Source: JAQUBU01 sp036677685
GTDB taxonomy: Bacteria; Bacillota; Syntrophomonadia; Syntrophomonadales; Syntrophomonadaceae
Direction: 5' to 3'
Assembly: GCA_036677685.1 (NCBI GenBank)
Contig: JAVBWA010000009.1
Coordinates: 1-52,800 of the forward strand
DNA: 52,800 nucleotides
Shown in pieces: positions 33,156 through 40,873 of this stretch. The notes below the pieces were generated by a model that was not told where the DNA came from, searched no databases, and saw only the letters and a program-made list of their open reading frames with translations. Position numbers and translations under genes: made by a program. Within the stretch, counting starts at the first letter, position 1. Every line of letters starts with the position of its first letter.

Positions 33156-33172
33156 TATTCCATAATCCCCTC

Positions 33173-33330
33173 TTAAATCAGCGCCATTTCCAGCTTCCTT
33201 TTCCGTTTTTTCCAGTCCGGCATTAGTTTATCCAGTTGGCGGTAGAAGCTGGGGCCGTGGTTGTGGTGTTTCAGGTGGCATAATTCATGGGTGACGACAT
33301 AATCGATGCACTCGCTGGGGGCCGCGGATC
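33173..33330 (-). pseudogene. C-terminal remnant of a YgjP-like metallopeptidase (DUF45)
   Basis: The minus strand encodes ECIDYVVTHELCHLKHHNHG, then PSFYRQLDKLMPDWKKRKRK and a stop at 33173. The HExxH-like zinc motif HELCHLKHH is typical of YgjP/WLM-type metallopeptidases. Upstream the frame breaks (LLDRWHRLI in another frame up to about 33360), and the N-terminal half is missing. Confidence 0.75.
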
Positions 33331-33558
33331 AGGCGGTGCCAGCGATCCAGCAGTTCTTGGCATTCTCCTTCTCAGTAATTCCCCTTATGTAAACATAAAA
33401 ATAGGCCATGGATAAGTTTACCTCTGGTTTATATTCACCCGAGGAAATCCGAACGGCTGGAACAGCCCATATAGCGGTGTGTTTCCTCAAGCTGGTGGGA
33501 TTTACCGGTAGAAATACCTGGACATGTTTTGTATTCTAGGAACAAGGAGGTAATACAT

Positions 33559-34359
33559 ATGAAAAAAGCATTAATTGCCGTTGTTCTACTATTAACCCTT
33601 TTTATTCCTGTAAGTGTCATTCAGGCCAGTACATGTTCGGTAAGTAAGCTGCCCGCTAACATTCAGCAAATCAGTCCCGGCACATTTAGAATTCAGTTAA
33701 GTAATTTGGGGAGCTATTCGTCATATATCTATGGCGTCGTCAATAAACTGAAATCTGCCGGAGTTGTTAAAAAGGTTGTCTGCATTCGCAATGGAAAGAT
33801 AATTACCCGTACTCCGGCAAATCCGGTGACTGTGCCGGCTCCCCAACCCAATTCGAATCCTGGTTCAGTCGTGATTACTCCCGCGCCGCAACCGGCGCCT
33901 GCAGCGCCTGTTCAGCAGACCCCAACGGCGCCGAATCAACAAGTAACTCCCAGTCCGGCAAATCCCGCTACCACATTCGACCCCAGCCAGATGCAAAATG
34001 AAATGCTGGGCTATGTAAACGCCGAGCGGGCCAAAGCCAATCTGGTACCTTTGACTCTGGATAAAGCATTATGCGACGGGGCCTACTTAAAATCCAAGGA
34101 TATGGCGGACCATAATTATTTCAGTCATACATCGCCTAGCTATGGCAGTCCGTTTGATATGATGAAAAGCCTGGGAATTACCTACCGTGCTGCAGCGGAA
34201 AACATTGCCAAAAATATCAGTGTCAGCGGAGCACATACCGCATTTATGAATTCACCCGGACACAAGGCTAACATTCTAGGTTCGCAGTATAGCAAAGTAG
34301 GATTTGGATTCTACCAGGAAGGCCAGTATCTGTATGTAACCCAATGGTTTACCAATTAA
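33559..34359 (+). CDS. Secreted CAP-domain (SCP/PR1-like) protein
   Basis: A signal peptide (KKALIAVVLLLTLFIPVSVIQA) leads to a short N-terminal domain, then a Pro/Ala/Gln-rich linker (about 95-155) and a CAP domain from about 160 to the end. The CAP hallmarks are YVNAERAKANLVPL, MADHNYFSHTSPSYG, AENIAKNIS and MNSPGHKANILGSQYSKVGFG. Firmicutes CAP proteins such as YkwD are exported and often found on spores or in the wall. I chose ATG at 33559 because AAGGAGG precedes it. A G-rich/C-rich hairpin follows the stop. Confidence 0.9.
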   Translation: MKKALIAVVLLLTLFIPVSVIQASTCSVSKLPANIQQISPGTFRIQLSNLGSYSSYIYGVVNKLKSAGVVKKVVCIRNGKIITRTPANPVTVPAPQPNSNPGSVVITPAPQPAPAAPVQQTPTAPNQQVTPSPANPATTFDPSQMQNEMLGYVNAERAKANLVPLTLDKALCDGAYLKSKDMADHNYFSHTSPSYGSPFDMMKSLGITYRAAAENIAKNISVSGAHTAFMNSPGHKANILGSQYSKVGFGFYQEGQYLYVTQWFTN

Positions 34360-34392
34360 TTTCGCAATCTTAAGCGCATAGAACGCACTGGA

Positions 34393-34413
34393 AGGGGGGT
34401 AAATCACCCCCCT
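34393..34413 (+). terminator. GC-rich hairpin after the CAP gene
   Basis: AGGGGGGT (34393-34400) pairs with ACCCCCCT (34406-34413) over a 5-nt loop. No T-run follows, so its action as a terminator is uncertain. Confidence 0.45.
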
Positions 34414-34415
34414 AA

Positions 34416-34602
34416 GAGTGTCAATAAAGTCTTCCGATTAGTAGACCGAGCAAAAAGAGTGAAGAGCAAGGCTTTCAAGAAGCCCGTGATTGAGGCGTAC
34501 ATGAGGTACGGCGATTGAACGGGTTTCTTGAATAACGCAGCTTTTCGCTTTTTTTGACGGTCTGGGCAGGCACTTCAGTACTTGCCCTCTTTATTGATAC
34601 AC
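34416..34602. repeat. Long palindromic repeat element, copy 1
   Basis: This roughly 187-bp element is bounded by GTGTCAATAAAG (34418-34429) and an imperfect inverted match CTTTATTGATACAC (34589-34602). Its body is a long imperfect hairpin: AGACCG...CCCGT on the left pairs with ACGGG...CGGTCT on the right, closing at the loop near 34501. It contains no coding sequence. A copy starts at 52700 and a relative with the same core (GCCCG, ATTGAGGCGTAC) lies at 34685. It looks like a MITE-like or REP-like element. Confidence 0.75.
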
Positions 34603-34661
34603 CTATACTCATTACACATATGACTTGTATTTCCTTTCACCAAACGACAGAATACTCAAAT

Positions 34662-34682
34662 AAAAAAACCGCACTGCTGCGG
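34662..34682 (-). terminator. Terminator of the ctpA transcript
   Basis: On the minus strand CCGCA, a GCAG loop and TGCGG (34682-34669) are followed by seven T residues (34668-34662). It lies beyond the palindromic element at 34685, so the ctpA mRNA would carry that element in its 3' end. Confidence 0.8.
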
Positions 34683-34684
34683 TC

Positions 34685-34805
34685 AGGGCGATGACAAAAG
34701 CGAATCTCTGCGTTATTGTAAAAAGCCCGCTCAATCAACGTACTCAAGTACGCCTCAATCGCGGGCTTTTTACAATGCCTTGATCTTCACTCTTGTCATC
34801 GCCCT
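34685..34805. repeat. Long palindromic repeat element, copy 2
   Basis: Two arms of about 58 bp pair around the loop near 34745. The left arm starts AGGGCGATGACAA and the right arm ends TTGTCATCGCCCT, with GTAAAAAGCCCGC / GCGGGCTTTTTAC perfectly paired near the tip. The arms share the motif AAGCCCG...ATTGAGGCGTAC with copy 1. GGACACTCTC (34825-34834) to the right is the inverse of the GAGTGTC that opens copy 1, so the whole 34416-34834 block may be a composite element. Confidence 0.75.
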
Positions 34806-34884
34806 GGGATTTTGGCGGCTTTGTGGACACTCTCATCGCATTGCTGCGGTATTAATATATTAATAGCAACAAGCCAGACTAATT

Positions 34885-36363
34885 CTATTTAAGATATTCC
34901 ACGGCTTTGGCATACTGCCGGTCGTATTTTAGAAGTAGATTCTGTCGCTGCAGATTAAATAAATCCTGAGTTGCATAATCCAAAACTCCAGAGGGATAAA
35001 GCTTGTTGGCCTTCTGGTACTTCTTTATGGCATCCCAGGTTTTAAGGTCCAGGTTGAGATCCGGTTTATCTACGGCATAGCCTGTGGCGGCTAAAATCTT
35101 TTCCGCATTATATACATTAAGATCGCTGCTGTTTAGTGCAGGCTTGGAATTCTTGTTTAATTTGCTTATATTTCTTACCTCAATACCATTAGCAAGTCCC
35201 GGGTCCTCTACATTGATATCTGGCTCCAGTCCCTTGCCGTCAATAAACTTTCCAGACGGCGTGAGGTAAGTCCCGGTGGTTATTTTTCCCCAACCCAGTA
35301 TCTCGCGGTCGGATACTTCAATATTGTGGCGAAGTACCAATTCGTTGGCATCCACCGTTATATCACTAAACTGGCGGGAATATTTATTGTAGGCTTCGGG
35401 CGTCAAAAGCGGGATTACCGACTGCACCCGAGCTTTGCCATAGGTTTTGCTTCCTACCAGGATGCCCGCTTTGCTGTCCTGAATAGCTCCGCTCAAGATT
35501 TCCGATGCACTAGCGGTATTTTTATTGACCAGCACAACCACTTTATATTTTGTTTTAGCCAGTGATGAGGTATATACACTATCATCGCCGGTTCTGAACT
35601 TCAGGGTAGTAATGGTACCGAACGGTACAAAATGGCGCGCTGCAGCTACTGCTTGTGCAACTTCCCCTCCGGTATTGTCGCGCAAATCAAGAACCAGCTT
35701 ATTAACACCGGAGACATCCAAATCCTTTAGAACATTTATTAAGAATTCGTTGGTATTGGAATTAAAACTATCAATGGATATGTAGCCAATTCCGTCCCTG
35801 ACTTCACCATTAACCGGATTAAGTTTTATGCCCTCGCGTTTGGCACTTATTTCCAAGACATTGTTGTTTCCATCGCGAATAACTCCAATTTTAACCAATG
35901 TGCCGCGCGGACCTCGAATTAGTGTACTTACTTCATCTATGGTGTTTCCTATTACATCTTTACCGTCAATGCTGACAATTTTGTCGCCGCCCAGCAGGCC
36001 AGCGGTTTCAGCCGGTGACCCGGGAAATACTTTAACTATAACAACACAATTCTGATCCCTCGATAAAGCTACTCCGATACCCTCGTAGTTTCCATCAACC
36101 GATTCCAAAAACAATTCTGCATCTTTCTGGGTGTAAAATTCACTATAATCATCGAGCTGCCCGAACATTCCCTTTACCGAGCCTTCAGTCAACTGGCTTT
36201 CTCCAATTTCATAATTATACCGGTTCTTTATAAATTGCATTACCCCCTGCAAATAGGCAGTATCCGCATTGTCTCCGGCCATTACCGGTACAGCCGCTGT
36301 CACCAGGGTAAATACGAATAGCAGGGTAATACTTAACAAGGCCCTGGCATGTCTGAATTTCAT
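34885..36363 (-). CDS. ctpA: Carboxyl-terminal processing protease (S41, CtpA-like)
   Basis: This is an exported serine protease. A signal peptide (LLSITLLFVFTLVTAAVPVMA) is followed by an N-terminal helical part, a PDZ domain (VVIVKVFPGSPAETAGLLGG, KIVSIDGKDV, about 105-165) and the S41 domain. LVLDLRDNTGGEVAQAV lies near 225, the nucleophile serine is in NKNTASASEI (near 285), and the lysine is in GSKTYGKARVQ. A C-terminal peptidoglycan-binding domain (WDAIKKYQKANKLYPSGVLD) ends the protein at 492 aa. GGGAGAA precedes the ATG. Confidence 0.93.
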   Translation of the reverse strand: MKFRHARALLSITLLFVFTLVTAAVPVMAGDNADTAYLQGVMQFIKNRYNYEIGESQLTEGSVKGMFGQLDDYSEFYTQKDAELFLESVDGNYEGIGVALSRDQNCVVIVKVFPGSPAETAGLLGGDKIVSIDGKDVIGNTIDEVSTLIRGPRGTLVKIGVIRDGNNNVLEISAKREGIKLNPVNGEVRDGIGYISIDSFNSNTNEFLINVLKDLDVSGVNKLVLDLRDNTGGEVAQAVAAARHFVPFGTITTLKFRTGDDSVYTSSLAKTKYKVVVLVNKNTASASEILSGAIQDSKAGILVGSKTYGKARVQSVIPLLTPEAYNKYSRQFSDITVDANELVLRHNIEVSDREILGWGKITTGTYLTPSGKFIDGKGLEPDINVEDPGLANGIEVRNISKLNKNSKPALNSSDLNVYNAEKILAATGYAVDKPDLNLDLKTWDAIKKYQKANKLYPSGVLDYATQDLFNLQRQNLLLKYDRQYAKAVEYLK

Positions 36364-36431
36364 AACGTTCTCCCTTCTCCCGGTTGAATTTTAGCTCCGA
36401 TATAATTTCGCAATATTTAAGTCTAAGTCCT

Positions 36432-37304
36432 CTAGCGGGTCAAAATTTCCACACCATTTTCCGTAACTCTTACCGTATGCTCCCACTGTGCTGAAAGAGA
36501 CTCATCAACGGTTACAGTGGTCCATCCGTCATTAAGGACCCGGCATTTATAGCTGCCGGCATTTATCATCGGTTCAACCGTGAATACCATATTGGGGACC
36601 AGAAACATTCCTGATTCCCGGACCCCATAATGATGAACGAAAGGTTCCTCATGAAATTCCAATCCCACTCCATGGCCGCCAAAATCCTGGACTACCGAAA
36701 AGCCATATTGATTGGCGTGCTGTTCAATAGCATATGCAATATCGCCGATCCGGTTGAATGGTTTGACCTGCTCGATACCCAGATACAGGCACTCCTCAGC
36801 TACCCGTACCAATTTGCAGGCCTGTTCCGAAGCTTCGCCGATTATAAACATTCGGGAAGCATCGCCATAGTAGCCATTGAGAATGCTTGTAACATCCACA
36901 TTCAAAATGTCGCCATCCCGCAGCCTGGTTTCACCAGGAATCCCATGGCAGATGACATTGTTTAAGGAAGTGCACACACTGGCCGGAAAGCCCTTGTAAT
37001 TAAGCGATGCCGGCCGGGCTCCCGCTTTTGTGGTGTAATCATAAACCAGGCGATCAATCTCAATGGTAGCTAGGCCGGGTTTAATAAACTCGGTAAGCAT
37101 ATCCAGGATCTCGCGGGTAAGCTGACAACTTTTACGAATCCCATCAATCTGAGCTTCGGTTTTAAGCTGTTTCCTTCCCGGTACCGGATAGCCTTTTTTC
37201 TTAAATTCTTCGAGCTGGTTTTCCATTTCCATATGACACTTTTTATATTTTTTCCCGCTGCCGCACCAGCACAAATCGTTCCGTGATAAGCCTTTAATAT
37301 TCAT
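36432..37304 (-). CDS. map: Type I methionyl aminopeptidase with N-terminal SEC-C zinc motif
   Basis: The enzyme removes the initiator methionine from new proteins. Residues 5-24 are a SEC-C motif (RNDLCWCGSGKKYKKCH) that binds zinc and probably the ribosome. The catalytic part has ICHGIPGETRLRDGDILNVD, YGDASRMFIIG, FGGHGVGLEFHEEP and MVFTVEPMINAG, giving the five metal ligands D, D, H, E, E. It is the longer (290 aa) MetAP-1c form. AGGAGGG abuts the annotated ATG at 37304; an ATT two codons on would have better spacing, so the exact start is uncertain. Confidence 0.94.
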   Translation of the reverse strand: MNIKGLSRNDLCWCGSGKKYKKCHMEMENQLEEFKKKGYPVPGRKQLKTEAQIDGIRKSCQLTREILDMLTEFIKPGLATIEIDRLVYDYTTKAGARPASLNYKGFPASVCTSLNNVICHGIPGETRLRDGDILNVDVTSILNGYYGDASRMFIIGEASEQACKLVRVAEECLYLGIEQVKPFNRIGDIAYAIEQHANQYGFSVVQDFGGHGVGLEFHEEPFVHHYGVRESGMFLVPNMVFTVEPMINAGSYKCRVLNDGWTTVTVDESLSAQWEHTVRVTENGVEILTR

Positions 37305-37407
37305 CCCTCCTGACCAAACCAGACTCTATGATTATAACATAATGGAGTGGGGATTGTCGGACAGCCCTCCAGGTACTGTAGTTAAGCTGTTTATCCTGGC
37401 ATATTAT

Positions 37408-37436
37408 TTGACCGATTATTTTCATTACTATACAAT
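37408..37436 (+). promoter_or_regulatory. Promoter of the fumarase operon
   Basis: TTGACC (37408-37413), a 17-bp spacer and TACAAT (37431-37436) lie about 58 bp before the fumarase alpha start, in the divergent gap with map. Confidence 0.6.
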
Positions 37437-37493
37437 AAAAACGCAATATTAGACCATTGAGTAAAGAAAGAATATCTATTGGAGGAGCTTGTA

Positions 37494-38393
37494 ATGAATA
37501 AGGATGGACAGCGGGAAAAATTCATAGATATCATAGCTAAATTTATTGCATATACCGGCAAACATCTTCCGGATGATGTTTTAGCAAAACTAAAAGAACT
37601 CAAAGAAAAAGAAGATACAGTTTTAGCCAAGATCGTATACGATGCCATGTTTGAGGATCTTAAGATGGCGGATGAGTTGGATAGGCCATGCTGCCAGGAT
37701 ACAGGCATAATTCAATATTTTGTACAGATCGGAACCAAGTTTCCATTGATTGACGATATAGAAGATTGCCTGCGTGAAGCAGTAATAAGGGCTACTGTCA
37801 CGGCTCCGTTGCGTCATAATGCCGTTGAGGTTTTTGATGAGAAAAATACCGGCAACAATGTCGGCAAAAGGATTCCCTGGATTGATTGGGAAATCATCCC
37901 TAACAGTGAAGAAGTAACAATATATGTATATATGGCCGGCGGTGGCTGCAGTCTGCCGGGAACCGCCAAGGTTCTTATGCCTTTGGAAGGCTACGAGGGG
38001 GTGGTAAAATTCGTATTTGACCAGATTACTTCGTACGGAATCAACGCCTGTCCTCCACTTTTGGTCGGTATTGGTATCGCCGGTTCCGTAGAGGTCGCGG
38101 CCAAATTATCGAAAAAGGCTTTGCTGCGTCCATTGGGATCTCATAACAGCAATCCGCGCGGTGCTGAACTGGAATCCCGAATCGAAGCGGGACTAAATGC
38201 GATTAAAATAGGTCCGGGTGGTCTAAGCGGAGAAAATTCGGTTATGGGCGTACATATTGAAGAGGCCGCACGTCATCCGGCCACAATTGCGGTGGGTTTG
38301 TCGACCGGGTGCTGGGCACACCGCAGAGCTTTGATTAAAATAAATGCCGATCTGGAATACGAATGTATTTCACATAAAGGAGCTATATTATGA
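37494..38393 (+). CDS. Class I fumarate hydratase, alpha subunit (TtdA-like)
   Basis: This iron-sulfur hydro-lyase subunit interconverts fumarate and malate, or a related substrate such as tartrate. Conserved parts are DRPCCQDTGIIQYFVQIGTK (first cluster cysteines), RHNAVEVFDEKNTGNNVGKR, MAGGGCSLPGTAKVLMP and ACPPLLVGIGIAGSVEVAAK, then VGLSTGCWAHRRA. Cysteines in PCCQDTG, GGGCS and TGCW are the cluster ligands. I chose ATG at 37494 with GGAGGAGC upstream. The stop overlaps the beta gene (ATGA), so the two are coupled. Fumarase is more likely than tartrate dehydratase, but the motifs alone cannot decide. Confidence 0.9.
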   Translation: MNKDGQREKFIDIIAKFIAYTGKHLPDDVLAKLKELKEKEDTVLAKIVYDAMFEDLKMADELDRPCCQDTGIIQYFVQIGTKFPLIDDIEDCLREAVIRATVTAPLRHNAVEVFDEKNTGNNVGKRIPWIDWEIIPNSEEVTIYVYMAGGGCSLPGTAKVLMPLEGYEGVVKFVFDQITSYGINACPPLLVGIGIAGSVEVAAKLSKKALLRPLGSHNSNPRGAELESRIEAGLNAIKIGPGGLSGENSVMGVHIEEAARHPATIAVGLSTGCWAHRRALIKINADLEYECISHKGAIL

Positions 38394-39007
38394 TAAAGAA
38401 AATATTGACAACCCCGATTCAGGACGAAGACCTTGAATCACTGACGATTGGTGACATTATTTATCTTAATGGATATTTGGTGACAAGCCGTGATGATGTA
38501 CATCAACGATTGATAAAGCAGGATAAGGAACTGCCTGTCGATTTGTCAGGCAAGGCTATTTTTCATGCCGGACCAATTATGCAGGAAATTGTGGGCCAGA
38601 CCGGCAAATATAAGGTTATTTCTATTGGACCGACCACCAGTATGCGTATGGAAAAATACGAAAAGGAATTTATAGCCAAAACCGGCTTAAAGCTCATAGT
38701 CGGAAAAGGCGGCATGGGGCCCAATACAGTTGAAGGCTGCCAAAAATATAAGGCAGTTCATACTGTATTTCCCGGCGGCTGCGCTGTGCTGGCAGCGAAT
38801 TGTGTGGAAGAGGTTGAGCATGTGGAATGGCTGGATTTAGGTATGCCTGAAGCCATGTGGGTAATGCGTGTTAAGGAATTCGGTCCTTTGATTGTTTCCA
38901 TCGACAGCAAGGGTAATAATCTTTTCGAAAAAAATATACGGGAATTCATCCTGAGGAAGGACGCAGTGGTGGCAGAAATTTGCCAGCACGTCGATTACCT
39001 CGAATAA
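38390..39007 (+). CDS. Class I fumarate hydratase, beta subunit (TtdB-like)
   Basis: The C-terminal partner of the iron-sulfur fumarase. Hallmarks are SLTIGDIIYLNGYLVTSRDD, FHAGPIMQEI, ISIGPTTSMRMEKYEKEFIA, IVGKGGMGPNTVEGC and VFPGGCAVLAAN. The overlap with the alpha gene is 4 bp. Length 205 aa is normal for the separate beta subunit. Together they form a complete two-subunit enzyme of the oxygen-sensitive type common in anaerobes. Confidence 0.92.
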   Translation: MIKKILTTPIQDEDLESLTIGDIIYLNGYLVTSRDDVHQRLIKQDKELPVDLSGKAIFHAGPIMQEIVGQTGKYKVISIGPTTSMRMEKYEKEFIAKTGLKLIVGKGGMGPNTVEGCQKYKAVHTVFPGGCAVLAANCVEEVEHVEWLDLGMPEAMWVMRVKEFGPLIVSIDSKGNNLFEKNIREFILRKDAVVAEICQHVDYLE

Positions 39008-39052
39008 ATTCCCATTCCTTAACTCCGCCCTTATCTCCAAAATGCCAGGCTT

Positions 39053-40831
39053 TTAGATAGAATCCAGTAGAATATTTGCATCCCTGATATTACTAATGAT
39101 TTCTGAAACTATATCTATTCTTTTAAACGGCGTAATAAGGTAATACCCGTCTACATAAGGAGCGATTTTTTCAGCGATTTCCGAAGATATGTCAATTGCC
39201 ATCTGACTGGCTTCTTCTCTGGAAATGTTCTTATATTGTTCAATAATTTTCTCGGATACACTAATTCCAGATATCTCATTATTCATGAAACAAGCGTTGG
39301 CATAGCTTACAATGGGAATGATTCCTCCCAAAATTTTGGCATTTAATTTTTGGCGGGCAAGTTTTAGATTGTCCAATGCCTGTTCGGTTAAAATAGGCTG
39401 GGTTAGAAACATAGTTATGCCATTTTCCATTTTCCTTTGAGCATGGGAGAGTTGACTTTTAAAATTTCTGGCATTGACGTTTAGAGCGCCGCAAATATTG
39501 AAAGGATGGGCAAACGTGCTGGCATTTAAACTGCGGATATAGTTCGCCAGAATTGCAGAATTAAAACTGAAGATCCCTTTAACCTCGTCCCGTTGGGCTG
39601 ATGGTATAGGATCTCCGGTTACCACTAAAACATTATTTATCCCCTCAATATTCAATCCTAAAAGCAATGCCTTGGTGGCATTAATATTTCGGTCGCGACA
39701 GGTCATATGAGGAATAGTGCTAATGTCAAGCTCTCTTTTCAGCTTACAGGCCAAGAGGCTGCTATCCACCCTGGCCCTGGCCAGCGGGCAATCGGGAATG
39801 GTTATCGCATCAACCCCCAGTTCCTTAAGATGTTTTGCCCCATCCATAAAATAATCTATTTCCGTATTGGTGGGAGGATCTAATTCTACCGCAATAATTT
39901 TTTCCCCGACCTGGATTTTTTTCAAAAGAAGGTTCTCAACCATTGTTGTTTTCATTTGAGTTTTAAGAATAGGTTTATTAACAACCATTTTAAAGGGAGA
40001 TAAATCCTTTAGCCGGTTCACTGTTTGCCTGATAAATTCCGGTGTTGTACCGCAACAACCACCTATAATATGAACCCCCTGTTTGACTATCTCAAGCATT
40101 TGGGCAGCAAAATACTCGGCGGTATTATCAAAGAAAGTCCGATGGTTTATTATGCTAGGATATCCGGAATTGGGCATAATCGAAATCGTTTTACCGTCCA
40201 GGTCGAGCGTTTTAATATACTGCAACAAATGGTATGGACCGGAAATGCAATTAAAGCCATAGGCATCAATAGTGGATGCCTTCATTAATTTTTCCATCAG
40301 TATTTTTCCTGATTTGCCAGCTCTGGTAAACCCTTCCGGAGTAACGGCAAATTGTATCAAAACATAAGCCTGTGGATTCTTCTCCTTGATATAGGCAGAA
40401 ATCTCCAGCAAACCTTCATCACTGCTAAAGGTTTCAAAAATAAAGTTCCTGGCTCCCAACTCCAGGAATACATCCACAATGGCTTGATATTCTTCCCGCA
40501 ATTTCGGCATTTCCAGAAATGGTATTGGGCCAATATCCGCAAAAACTGAAACACCCGTACCATTGGCTGCTTCCTGGGCAATATTATAGGCTTGACTAAT
40601 AATCTCTTGAACTGTATCAAAATTACATTCCAGAATGATTCTATTGGCTCCAAAGGTATTGGTTTTTATCGCCTGGCAGCCAGCGTTTATATATTCCCGG
40701 TGTATTTTTAAAATCGTATTTCGATCATAAAGATTGGCCAGTTCACATTTTAATAAAGGATTATTACCAAGACTTGCATAATATGTTCCCATAGCACCAT
40801 CGAAAATTAATGGTCTTTCGTTAATATCCAT
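39053..40831 (-). CDS. Bifunctional homocysteine S-methyltransferase / methylene-tetrahydrofolate reductase
   Basis: The N-terminal half (about 1-285) is a homocysteine methyltransferase domain with FDGAMGTYYASLG, a zinc-ligand region in YGFNCISGP, and the paired cysteines in IIGGCCGTTPEF (near 260). The C-terminal half (about 305-592) is a MetF-type barrel: AVELDPPTNTEIDYFMDGAK, ITIPDCPLARARV, HMTCRDRN and NVLVVTGDPIP. The fusion, like B. subtilis YitJ, can reduce methylene-THF and methylate homocysteine. AGGAGGG precedes the ATG. It follows metE by 42 bp on the same strand, so the two form a methionine operon. Confidence 0.93.
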   Translation of the reverse strand: MDINERPLIFDGAMGTYYASLGNNPLLKCELANLYDRNTILKIHREYINAGCQAIKTNTFGANRIILECNFDTVQEIISQAYNIAQEAANGTGVSVFADIGPIPFLEMPKLREEYQAIVDVFLELGARNFIFETFSSDEGLLEISAYIKEKNPQAYVLIQFAVTPEGFTRAGKSGKILMEKLMKASTIDAYGFNCISGPYHLLQYIKTLDLDGKTISIMPNSGYPSIINHRTFFDNTAEYFAAQMLEIVKQGVHIIGGCCGTTPEFIRQTVNRLKDLSPFKMVVNKPILKTQMKTTMVENLLLKKIQVGEKIIAVELDPPTNTEIDYFMDGAKHLKELGVDAITIPDCPLARARVDSSLLACKLKRELDISTIPHMTCRDRNINATKALLLGLNIEGINNVLVVTGDPIPSAQRDEVKGIFSFNSAILANYIRSLNASTFAHPFNICGALNVNARNFKSQLSHAQRKMENGITMFLTQPILTEQALDNLKLARQKLNAKILGGIIPIVSYANACFMNNEISGISVSEKIIEQYKNISREEASQMAIDISSEIAEKIAPYVDGYYLITPFKRIDIVSEIISNIRDANILLDSI

Positions 40832-40873
40832 ATGTTCCCTCCTGTATTTAAAAGAAATCCAGCTTCAGATTAT

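Noticed and set aside
34416..34834. Repeat block considered as CRISPR or as an IS
   Set aside because: There is no regular repeat/spacer pattern and no transposase frame. Long hairpins with shared tips fit a palindromic dispersed element better.
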